This document shows, one piece after another, positions 17,265-26,900 of a stretch of 64,000 nucleotides of DNA. The stretch spans positions 744,001 to 808,000 of the forward strand of contig JACJYD010000002.1 of assembly GCA_020636275.1 (NCBI GenBank), in the 5' to 3' direction. The translations under genes were made by a program, and so were the position numbers. Each line of letters starts with the position of its first letter. Within the stretch, counting starts at the first letter, position 1. The notes under the pieces were generated by a model. That model saw only the letters and a program-made list of their open reading frames with translations, did not search any database and had not been told where the DNA came from. The stretch is from Lewinellaceae bacterium (GTDB lineage Bacteria; Bacteroidota; Bacteroidia; Chitinophagales; Saprospiraceae).

Positions 17265-20200
17265 TTATGAATTGCCGGATGTGCCGGATGGAGTTTTTTC
17301 GGTTATGCTCAGCCACCCCTCCAGGATCCCTTGAGGTCCATAGGAGAAAAAGGCATGATCGCTTTTTGTTTGGCTATTCAGTGGCGAAACGGCGGGTTCG
17401 CCATTTTCAGCCAAACCTACCCAATTCCATTCGTATCCATCTTCCTGAGGGTGGGGGATGGATAGGGACGCTGCCGTCCGAAGGACCGGGTGGGTAAAAA
17501 AGGTCACGGCGAGTTTGCGCAATGAACGGGCGTATTGATCTGCCGGGATGCTCAATTGCTCGACCGGCAAAATGCCCGTCGTGGCGTGAATAGCTGCCCT
17601 TGGGTCTACCAGCATGGTCAGCATGGTCGGGGAGGCATTGAGTTGTAACTGCAGCGAGTCGGACGCCGGAGCCAGGACATAGTTACCTTTGGCTGCCGGT
17701 GAATAGAAGGATTGGCCTTGAATTCCGGTGTTGGTGTCGATCAAATAGCCGATCAAACCGTCATTTAGCTTGGCCAGATCTCCCAGGCGAACGGGAAACT
17801 GAACGTTTTTGATGTTTCCACTTTGCCGGTTTTCCCGTTCGTTTGGATCATATTTTGTTTGACTCTGCTTCGCATCATCTACAAAATTTTCCCATTGATG
17901 CTTGATGGGAACTACCCCTCCCTTGCTTTCAAGTGCTAGGGTTGCTCTGGTCAGGGCCATCGGCCTGCCGATCAGTACTGCCAGGTCCGTATGTTGCCGG
18001 GATTGGGCGGGATAGGTGTATTGCTGTGCATTTTCGATAGTCCCCATCAGGCTGTTAAAGAAATCCACAGCTTGCTTTTGGTTGTTGATGTACCACATGA
18101 ACCGGGCAAGGTGAAGATTGACCTTCGGATTGGGTTGGTCTAATTCGCCAATGTCGCCTTTTAACCCGACATTCAGGCTTCCATGGGCAGTGTTGCCGGG
18201 ATGTGTACGGTACACCAACTGGTCATGCTCAATGCCAAAAGAACCTATTGCCTCCCCACCGGAATCGTAGAAAAAAAGACTGTTATCCAGGTGGTTCGGA
18301 ATTACCCATCCACAAACCGGAGATGTGGATGGGTGTGCGTTCATCTCCACACAGTCCTGATCCGTGACCCCGGCTGGATTATCATGCGATGCAGACAACC
18401 ATTTGAACCACAACCTGGCCGGCATATCGAGACGGGGAGACAGGAATATTTTGCCTGCATGTACAGTATCTCCCTTTGGGGGTTTCATGCTGGCGGCAAT
18501 CCTTGTTTTTGACGGATCAAGGGTGTTTTGTTGGGGGGAGCAAAGTTCCATCCGCTGTCCGAAAACATCTATGATCTGAAGGGAGGTAATGGTCAGCAAG
18601 CCTGCACGCAAAGGGCAAAATGGAGGGGAAGAGTTCCCTTCACCAGGTTCTGTTGGCAACGTGTTATTAAAGTTCAGGTTGTACCAACTGTCACTCGGTT
18701 CATTCGAAACCATTTTGGTCAAATAACGGGTCCCCTGATCGTCATCAGGATCTGATAGCAAGTTTCTCAGCGGGACCTTCATGGTTCTTTCCAACTGGAT
18801 CAGTTGGTGATTGAATCCACTCAGACGCTGGGCAAGGATCTTTCTCGATATCAGGTCTTCTTTCACCTTTTTCAGGCTGCCCTTGGCCGGGTCATTCGGG
18901 TAATTTTCCGTGTAATTGTCAATTTGATGGATCAGCCCTTTCGCAATATTGCGAGAAAGGTGGATCGACCCCGAAAACTCGACAGGGGAATGGATGGTAA
19001 AGTCCATGCCTGGCTGAAGGGTATTATGGCGATAGTCAATGCTTTCGTGATCCAGGGAGAAAAAGGCTTTCAGGTTGTCCTCTGTGTATTCATATTTTCC
19101 CGGGTCCTTCTTCCATTGAAGCGGGTCAAATGCTACTTTCCAGACCAGAAAAAGCGGAAGGAAAGGGTCCTTTCGGTCCTTATCGAATTCCGGCATCATC
19201 TGCTGGACCGACCATCCGACCGGGTCGGGAAGCCACCCTTTACCCAGTTCATTGGTGAAAGTAAATGTGTTACCTCCTACTTGTTGAAGGGGATTTGCCA
19301 ACTGGTTTGCCGTCTTTCCCTTCGTTCGAACCGCTTCGAACAAACCATTGGTCTGCTGCCCTTCGCCAGGGCTCCATCCTCCCTGTGCTTTTTGCAGATC
19401 AGCAATAACCACCTCCGGGTTTGGATCTGATATTTTCCCCTTCTCTTTGATTTTGTCAGCCAGCATAGGAACTAGCAGAAAGGCTTCCTCAATCAATTGT
19501 TGAACATCTTTGGAAAGTGCGGCCGGCAATGTGCTAAAAGAAAGTCCCGAAAGGCCATTACTCTCAACCAAAAAGTCCTTTCCGCCAAAATTAATTTGGA
19601 TGCGTGAAATAAGCTCATTGGACAAGCGGCAAGGCAGATCCAACTCGTTTCCGTTTCGCACGGCAGGCTCGATCCGGTCGCCCTCCATTACCACCACCAG
19701 ATCGTTGGGTTCATAAAAGACAGGGGCAGGTACAGGGTGAACTTCCAGATCAGAATGGGTCAGAACAGCTTGTAATGCCTGGTATTTCTCCCAAACCCCA
19801 TCTGCTGCGCTGTTCTTTGTTGCAGGTGCAGTCAACTGGGCAGATGTACCGTCGGCACTAAGGACAAGGGGGAGGTATCCCACCGTTTTCTGGGAATTTA
19901 CGGTATCTTTTATCTCCTCCATTACCAGTCCCATTACGGCATCTGATATATCATCTGAGTAGTTGTCGGGGCAATTAACAACCTTAAGGTACCCAACCCA
20001 ATCCATAAATACCTGGTGGACCCTTTCCTCCAACAGGCTCCGCTGCCTGTCATAGTCCTTTTGAGCCTGGTTGAGTTGGTGGAGCAGATGAGCCAGATCT
20101 TTAGGAAGCGTAATTTCATCTTCTGCCCGGATAAAATCTTTTGGTTTACTTCCCGGAGAAAGTTCGACCTTTTTTTGCTTAACCACCCAGAGATTCCCAC

Positions 20201-21527
20201 CGGAACGCCTTGAAAAACTCTGGGTATGAAGCAATTCGTCCAGTTGAAACAGCCCATTATTTTGTTCCAGCCGGTTGAGCCAACCCGATTGAAGGGCGTC
20301 GAGCAGAAACTCCACATTGTCGACTATGTCCTCCGATGCATTGACCGGGGCCATCTCTTCCTTAATCAATGCGGCCAGCGCCTCGGTGGTCGTATTGCCT
20401 ACCGCCACCTTCACTTCTCCCTGCCACAAGCCCGGCATCCTGGATTGAATGGGATTTGGATTTTCGAGGAAACTGGATTGGGCCGGGTCATTGAGCATAT
20501 CCCAGGTGATTTCCTGGATTATTCCGCTGCACAAACAATGGTCCGGCATCTCCATCGACTTGATCTCCTCCGGGTTCGGGATGTCTGCTTTTTGGAAGTC
20601 CCATCTAAATTTTTGGCGGGCCAATTCCAGAAAAATATCTACCGGATTTTGATGGAAAGGGGCATTTGCATCCTGAGATTCCTTTTTTCGCTTGTTGAAT
20701 TCAGTTGTCACCTGACCTATGAAATCATTCAACCGGAAAGGGTCCTTGTCCTGCTCATTTATCCACCCAATGACCTGGTAAGAAGTTTTGAACTTTATCC
20801 CCGTTTCATTTTTTGAAATAGCATTGAACACATTTACATTTTCTACCTGCACCAGATCAGAAAAACTGTCCCAAAAGCCGAATACAGTGGCACATTCGGG
20901 GTAGTAGGATGCAAAATGGGGACCGACAAACCCCATTGATGTCAGGTAATGGGATGATTTATTGCCGTCCGGGTAATCCGGGAGGTAATTCGTATCTCCT
21001 GCCTTGCTGGGGGTCCATTCCTTAAAATCAAGGACCCTCCCCATAAAATGGTAGGGACGATTCGAAGGATCATCCCCAACCCCTGGGTCAGTCGGCAGGG
21101 GAACGGGTATTGCGGAAGGGTCATTCCCAATATAATCGCTCTCTACAACCCAGGCTTTGGTATGGACCGCTCCATATTTTTGGGTGGATGGATCCCAAAG
21201 CCGAAGGTGCCGGACCACTAGCCATCGGTTTGGCGCATGGGGGAAAACAACCGCTGTCCCATCTTTGTCTTGCTGACCCCGGCGGAAAAAGTCGGGGAGC
21301 TCCCAATGCAGGTGAATACCAGCTTCCAGTGTGTCTACGGGACCGGATCTCAGACTGCGATGGATAACACTGCCCTCCCATTCATATGTATTAGAAGGCG
21401 TCACTCCATTCCAGGGTGTCTCATTAAATTGGATAATGCGCCCGGCAGAGCTGTCTGGCAACACATTGCTGTTGTCATTACAACTCGCGCGCAAGGCGCT
21501 TATATTCAATGGTATGATAGCGTTCAT
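17265..21527 (-). CDS. 1420-residue conserved-looking protein of unknown function
   Basis: This very large protein has no signal peptide and no transmembrane segment. I recognise no domain. Distinct features are an N-terminal GIHLHWELPDFFRRG followed by PNRWLVVRHLRLWD (about 70-130), a helical, charged stretch near 480-515 that could be a short coiled coil, and a proline- and asparagine-rich mixed remainder. The N-terminal motif reads like a conserved family core, since invariant-looking W, H and P residues cluster there. It sits 21 bases after the 311-residue gene and 34 before the 712-residue gene, so all are in one transcription unit. Confidence 0.75.
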   Translation of the reverse strand: MNAIIPLNISALRASCNDNSNVLPDSSAGRIIQFNETPWNGVTPSNTYEWEGSVIHRSLRSGPVDTLEAGIHLHWELPDFFRRGQQDKDGTAVVFPHAPNRWLVVRHLRLWDPSTQKYGAVHTKAWVVESDYIGNDPSAIPVPLPTDPGVGDDPSNRPYHFMGRVLDFKEWTPSKAGDTNYLPDYPDGNKSSHYLTSMGFVGPHFASYYPECATVFGFWDSFSDLVQVENVNVFNAISKNETGIKFKTSYQVIGWINEQDKDPFRLNDFIGQVTTEFNKRKKESQDANAPFHQNPVDIFLELARQKFRWDFQKADIPNPEEIKSMEMPDHCLCSGIIQEITWDMLNDPAQSSFLENPNPIQSRMPGLWQGEVKVAVGNTTTEALAALIKEEMAPVNASEDIVDNVEFLLDALQSGWLNRLEQNNGLFQLDELLHTQSFSRRSGGNLWVVKQKKVELSPGSKPKDFIRAEDEITLPKDLAHLLHQLNQAQKDYDRQRSLLEERVHQVFMDWVGYLKVVNCPDNYSDDISDAVMGLVMEEIKDTVNSQKTVGYLPLVLSADGTSAQLTAPATKNSAADGVWEKYQALQAVLTHSDLEVHPVPAPVFYEPNDLVVVMEGDRIEPAVRNGNELDLPCRLSNELISRIQINFGGKDFLVESNGLSGLSFSTLPAALSKDVQQLIEEAFLLVPMLADKIKEKGKISDPNPEVVIADLQKAQGGWSPGEGQQTNGLFEAVRTKGKTANQLANPLQQVGGNTFTFTNELGKGWLPDPVGWSVQQMMPEFDKDRKDPFLPLFLVWKVAFDPLQWKKDPGKYEYTEDNLKAFFSLDHESIDYRHNTLQPGMDFTIHSPVEFSGSIHLSRNIAKGLIHQIDNYTENYPNDPAKGSLKKVKEDLISRKILAQRLSGFNHQLIQLERTMKVPLRNLLSDPDDDQGTRYLTKMVSNEPSDSWYNLNFNNTLPTEPGEGNSSPPFCPLRAGLLTITSLQIIDVFGQRMELCSPQQNTLDPSKTRIAASMKPPKGDTVHAGKIFLSPRLDMPARLWFKWLSASHDNPAGVTDQDCVEMNAHPSTSPVCGWVIPNHLDNSLFFYDSGGEAIGSFGIEHDQLVYRTHPGNTAHGSLNVGLKGDIGELDQPNPKVNLHLARFMWYINNQKQAVDFFNSLMGTIENAQQYTYPAQSRQHTDLAVLIGRPMALTRATLALESKGGVVPIKHQWENFVDDAKQSQTKYDPNERENRQSGNIKNVQFPVRLGDLAKLNDGLIGYLIDTNTGIQGQSFYSPAAKGNYVLAPASDSLQLQLNASPTMLTMLVDPRAAIHATTGILPVEQLSIPADQYARSLRKLAVTFFTHPVLRTAASLSIPHPQEDGYEWNWVGLAENGEPAVSPLNSQTKSDHAFFSYGPQGILEGWLSITEKTPSGTSGNS

Positions 21528-21548
21528 CCTGTACTTTTTTGAGTGCGA

Positions 21549-22484
21549 TCACTCTTTTACAAATTTCACCATACCCACTCCTTCCGTCATCTCAAAGCCC
21601 AATTGGGCGGAATCGAAATCCTTTTTCCCCAATTGACCTCCGAGTGTATCAACCAGTTTTTTAACGTTTACCGTTCGTCCGTCTCCCGAATCCGGGTGGC
21701 GGAAACAAGCGGAGATGTCGACCTGCATCTCACTTTTGTCGAGCGTGACCTTGTTATGACTGTCCCTGGTAAACGATCGAACCCCCTTTTTGGCATTGGA
21801 GATCTTGCCATCGGTCAGATCGTAGCCGTCGATCCCGTAATGCAGGTTTTCAAGTGCTTCATGAATATCCACACGGTAGGCATCCCCAGCCAGCAGGCAG
21901 ATAAGGACTTCCGAATGGGAACCCAGGCGTTCAAGGCGAAGAATGGGCATTACCTTTATTTTGGAAGGATTTGCCTGGTTTTTCTCCGGAGTGTCCTGCA
22001 GGTTGGCATACGCATAAACCCCGATACCCGGGCATTCCGATACGGCTCGGGAACGCAGTAGGAAACCCGTGACGGTTTCCAAATCGGCGCCTGGATCAGG
22101 CTGCCCCATTTGGCCGGCTCGTAGCTGGCTTGCGTGCCGGGAAAGCTGGATATGAGCCATTTCAAGGGTCGCTTCGTCGGTATTCCGATCCGACTGATTG
22201 GCGGACCGGTTTTGTGTCAGATTGCGTCCAATGCTGTATGCTCCGTCGATGAGGGCGTCAACCCAATTTATATCGAGGTAAAAGAACCGGATGGATTCCG
22301 GAGGGAGCATCCTTTCATCCGGCACGAGGTAATTAAAGGGAACCCCGTGTAATAATTTGAGCCGCCCCAACCAGGTACATACCTCCGGGATGATCTCTAC
22401 CTCATCTTTTAGAAGGGTCTTGATCGATTCCGGGTCGGAAAGGACCTGTTGCGTATTGGTCTGTAAATCAAGTTTGGATATCAT
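21549..22484 (-). CDS. 311-residue protein of unknown function in the large cluster
   Basis: This soluble protein has no signal peptide. It carries a striking dense motif, VPFNYLVPDERMLPPESIRF, at about 42-61, followed by FYLDINWVDALIDGAYSIGR. The last ~110 residues are mixed alpha/beta (ICLLAGDAYRVDIHEALENL). I do not recognise a named domain. The ATG overlaps the stop of the 488-residue gene by four bases (ATGA), which suggests translational coupling and a fixed ratio between the two products. Confidence 0.75.
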   Translation of the reverse strand: MISKLDLQTNTQQVLSDPESIKTLLKDEVEIIPEVCTWLGRLKLLHGVPFNYLVPDERMLPPESIRFFYLDINWVDALIDGAYSIGRNLTQNRSANQSDRNTDEATLEMAHIQLSRHASQLRAGQMGQPDPGADLETVTGFLLRSRAVSECPGIGVYAYANLQDTPEKNQANPSKIKVMPILRLERLGSHSEVLICLLAGDAYRVDIHEALENLHYGIDGYDLTDGKISNAKKGVRSFTRDSHNKVTLDKSEMQVDISACFRHPDSGDGRTVNVKKLVDTLGGQLGKKDFDSAQLGFEMTEGVGMVKFVKE

Positions 22485-23947
22485 TTTTTCTGGATAGTGC
22501 CGTTTAAAACAAGTTGAATGACTTTGGAATACAGGTCGCCTGTGGAAAGGGACCCCTGATTCACCTGGAGACTTTCCAATTGACTTTCCGTATTCAGAAT
22601 ATCTTCAAATTTTTCGCGGATTAGGGAATCCTCTATCAGGGCCAACAAATGATCACTCGTTTCTTTTTTCCATTTGTACAAACCGGCGGAAAAGGCTTTG
22701 TCTTGCAGGGCTAACAGGCGCCCAAGCGTCCAGGCGGCAGAGTAGGAAACATCGAACATACCGGTATTGGGATCGAAAAAGGTCGCCTGGTCGGGAGAAG
22801 TGACAGGGAATTTTACCCGGGCCTTTGGAATGGCGTAGGGTGCCAGGGGACCCCTGTACCAGGAAACGGTACTTTCCCCGGTTCTCAATTGGTGGTTGAA
22901 GGGCACATACCCCATTTTTAATGGGTCATTCACGCTCGGATCGGTGCTTTGGCTTGAAACCTGAAGGGTAGAAACCGTCGGAGGTGTTTTCGCATCAGCC
23001 GACTGGCCATTTAGGGCCATCAGGGTATCCACGAAAGTAGCCGTTTCGCCTGTGGAGTAGAAACTCCAGGATTTGAGCACAGCCAGGCGGATGGATTTCC
23101 CCTTATCTCCGGCTACAGATGCGTTGGGAGTTCCATCGGCTGTTGGTAGATATTCCTCCAGTTCCTCCAGGGAAACCAGGAATACATAGGATTTGACCCC
23201 GGTTTGTGGAAAGCGGTTGCCAAACACGATGGAAAAATCACCCACCGGTTCTCCCTGATCGGAAATGCCGGGAAGGCTGGGCTTGTTGATCAGGCTGACT
23301 TGTCGGGCGTGCGCCAGGAAATTCAGGTCATCCAACGAAGGCGCAATCTTCCAGAACAATTCCAGAGGGATGTCGATAACCTGGATAAGGTCGTCGAGTG
23401 TTTCCCCGTATTCCAGGTCTTTGTTTTTTGGGTTTTGGTAAAAATACGAGATGTTATTGCCAAGGCTACCATCGGGAAAAAGGTCGTTGATCTTGACCGT
23501 TTCCGGGCTTAGTTTTAAGCTGGGATGATTGGCTACATCTTCTTCGTCCAGTAACAAAATACCCAGCCAGGTGGGAATATCTTCATCAACGGATTTACCC
23601 GCTACCATTTTCTTTTTGAAATCCGGTTCCGTCTTATTAGGGTAACGGATCCAGGGAAAGGTCTTTTTCGAAAAAACAACATGCGGCAGTACCGTGGTAA
23701 ATTCTCCACTGGCATTGGCCGCAGGGAAAACGGAATAGAGCACGTTTCCCGGGGCCTTGAGCCGGAAACGGTCTCCTTTTACTGCAAATTGATAAGTACG
23801 TTTGGGGATATCCGATCCGCTGATGGATTGCCCTGTGTTGTCGTTTACTTCCTGCTCAATGGTCAATTGGTAGGAGCCCGCATCCAGGCCTGGTAAATGG
23901 TGCTGAATGAAGGAGACTTCTTCCGAAAATATATTTTTATCGTTCAT
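22481..23947 (-). CDS. 488-residue protein of unknown function in the large cluster
   Basis: This soluble protein has no signal peptide. Near residues 90-140 there is KTFPWIRYPN, then DEDIPTWLGILLLDEEDV, a conserved-looking W/P-rich core. YVFLVSLEELEEYLP lies near 255. The C-terminal ~100 residues are helical (YSAAWTLGRLLALQDKAFSAGL). No known family is recognised. It lies 18 bases after the giant DUF6603-like gene and overlaps the 311-residue gene. Confidence 0.75.
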   Translation of the reverse strand: MNDKNIFSEEVSFIQHHLPGLDAGSYQLTIEQEVNDNTGQSISGSDIPKRTYQFAVKGDRFRLKAPGNVLYSVFPAANASGEFTTVLPHVVFSKKTFPWIRYPNKTEPDFKKKMVAGKSVDEDIPTWLGILLLDEEDVANHPSLKLSPETVKINDLFPDGSLGNNISYFYQNPKNKDLEYGETLDDLIQVIDIPLELFWKIAPSLDDLNFLAHARQVSLINKPSLPGISDQGEPVGDFSIVFGNRFPQTGVKSYVFLVSLEELEEYLPTADGTPNASVAGDKGKSIRLAVLKSWSFYSTGETATFVDTLMALNGQSADAKTPPTVSTLQVSSQSTDPSVNDPLKMGYVPFNHQLRTGESTVSWYRGPLAPYAIPKARVKFPVTSPDQATFFDPNTGMFDVSYSAAWTLGRLLALQDKAFSAGLYKWKKETSDHLLALIEDSLIREKFEDILNTESQLESLQVNQGSLSTGDLYSKVIQLVLNGTIQKK

Positions 23948-23965
23948 GTGGTCGATTTTATCCTG

Positions 23966-26900
23966 TTATTCGCCCAGGGCATTTACCAGGGGCCAATCGG
24001 TCAGGGCTTCCTGAGTGCCCATTTTTACAAGTTCCTGGCCATTCACTTTGGTTGCCTCCTTCAATTCTTCAAACCCGGCGGTCTTTAAGGCAGTCAGGAT
24101 ACTGTCTCGCTTGCTGCTGATCCCTGCATCAGACAGGGCTGACAGTCTATAATCAATGCACGACAAACCATTAACGGTTAGGGTTTTTTGATCAACGGAA
24201 AGCGAGGTCTTGACAGGAGTTGGGTTGCCCGCAGGTGGGGTGGCGTGTTGGAACTGGGTTTGGTGATCCTGTTGGAGTAGGAGTTCCTCCAGCAAAATGT
24301 TGTTCAACCGGTCCGGGACCCGCGGAATGGGACTGATCTGGATGCCAAGCAGGGTGTTTTCGATCAACTGCTTACCATCCGGAGCATTCGGATCCTTGTC
24401 GGTCGTATTCCGGTAGGGCCCGTAAAGCGCCTTGGGTGAAGCGCCAAGGATGGGTTGCACCTGGATGTCGCTCGTAGTCACTTTTTTGGAGAACGCGCCA
24501 TTTTCTTCTTTAACCAGGGTAATGTTCAAAGCAGATTGGATGGCGGATTTGTCCATTGGCCCGATATTCAGATCGGTGGTCCAGCTACCGGAGATAGTCT
24601 GGTCGTGTAAATTCCCGGCACTGGCGGGAATGACCGTATTTGCCTGAATCTCAAAATGGTTGGGATTGAGGATCCAGTCGAAATCACTTTTGGAGTCTTT
24701 TTGTTTGGGTTGATCTTCAAGACCTTTGCCCACGTTACCTTTCAGAACCTCCAGGGTAGTAGCGTCTTTGGCCTTGGGCAAAAATTTCTGTTTGAATTGG
24801 TCCCAGCCGACGGGAGGAGGTGCAGGGCGATCCGCCCCGAAATGGATGGTCACGCTGGTGATGCCGAGGTCAACATCGGCTTTACCGCCGAATTTCGGGC
24901 CCCAAATGAGGATGTCGGCACTGACGGATACATTAATGCTGAAAAGGCCCAGGTCCAGACTTGCTCCGATGCTAATACTGGCATTGCCCAGGTAGTGGAA
25001 AGGCGCCCAGCCGAGCAGGAAGTCGACCCCGGCATTGAACCAGAGATTTACCGGGCCGGTGTTCCAGGTAGCCGAGATCTCCAGCCCGGCCATCATCATG
25101 GATGGAACCAGGGCAAAGTAGAGTTTCCCGTCGATATTAAATGGTCCAAAACCATACTTGATTTCCAACCTGGGTACATTCGGGTAATAGGCCGGTTTTT
25201 TAAAGGCCGGATGATACCCCCCCAAGCTGACGACAAAATCACCTTTGTGCTGGCCGTTGAACCAGGACAGAAACGCAAAACCGCCTGAAATGTGGACCAT
25301 CGGGTCGAACACATAACAATTCGGGGCCAGGCGACCCTCTACGGAAAGCAATCCCGTACTCGGCGTCACGGCTGCGATGATGTCGAGTTGAACGTAGGCC
25401 AAAGGCACCGGATCCAGCTTGGGGAAAACCATCGTACCTTGCCCCAGCAAACCCAGTTGAAAATCAACACCGAATGAAACGGTCACCAGCACAAAAGCAT
25501 CGATCATTTCAAAAGAGGTGAACTGGATGCCGGCAGCGATCCAGTATTCCCCGGGTTCTTCCTTGAAGATAGTCTTCAACTTGGGAATGACCGTCGTCAT
25601 CGTATTGGACGGAGAGGTTCCTTGCGGGGGTGCGTTATTGGGCAGCAAGGGGTAGGTGGCAACGGTATCGATATTGGGCAGGTTGATCGTCCGGTTGATC
25701 CCGAAGCCTCCGGCTAAACCCGTAACGATAAAGAAGGGAGGGCCGCCCAGTGTGGCATCCAGGCTGACATAGATAAAGAAAGAGGCGGGATCGGTGTCCG
25801 AATAACCACCAATGGCAATGAAACTGAGCATAGCCGCCTGTACGGACACCTCGCCGTAGTAGTCGTTACCGTCCCGAAGAAAACCCCCGCTGATGCGCAA
25901 CGGCCCTTTTTGCAGATCGGCTTCCATGCCCAAAAGTTCCGGGGAGATTCCAAGCGAAGCAATATCTTTTGGAGGGAAAGGATCTACTTTAATACCCAAT
26001 CCGTCCAGGCTGAAGTTGAGAATGCCCAGTTGAAAAGAGGAGGACATCAGCAATTCCAGCGTTTTTTTCTGGTAGGCAGCACCGATCCGTTGCAGGGTGA
26101 ATGGGCCCATGCTCGCGCCGATCTCCACCCAGGTGATGCGCTGGGCCGATGGGAAGGAAGAAGGCTTTCCTCCGGATTGGGGAAGTGGCTGTTGGATGGA
26201 CCTTTTGTAGGGGGAATTCACGCTGGTGGTGGTTCCCGGAGCTACGGCCTGTCTGTTTCCGAGTGGAAGCGCCATCGCTTTGGGGGATGAGCCGCTCAGA
26301 TTTGCATTGGCCAGCACGTTCAACCCTTTACTCAAAATGATGGCCTTGTCGTTTCCGGGATCCAAAGGCGTGGGCGGAGTACCGTTAGTGCCACGACCGC
26401 TCGCTTCCGGTAGTTTGTCCTGCAAATCTTTGGCCTTGTTAATCTCTCGGATCTCCTGGAGGTCCAAATCGGCTGTCCCGTAAAGGATTCGCACATTTTT
26501 GATGCCCTTATCCGGGCCGAACAACTTCCCGACCAGGGGGAGTTTACTCAATTCCAGGTCGAACCCCAGGGTGAGCCCGAATAGATATTTGGAAGGAGAA
26601 GTCGAGTTTGGATCTTTCAGGTAGGCCAAAAGGGCTTCCTGAATGATGATCTCCACCGGAGGCACTAATTGAACGAGGTCCTGATCATCCGACAAGTCGC
26701 CGATGAAGGTCTGCAAATTGAAAGGGATATTCTGAGGATTTTTGGCGAGGAGCACATCACTGCTTATCCTTGTTTGGGCATCTTTGTCTGTATTCAGATC
26801 GAGTTCTATGATCTTATCACCGTCAATGACCAACTTGGCTTCTACGGAGAAAGAAAATGTGTTATTTGCCCCCCATTTTGTAGCGGAACCTTGCCCTGTT

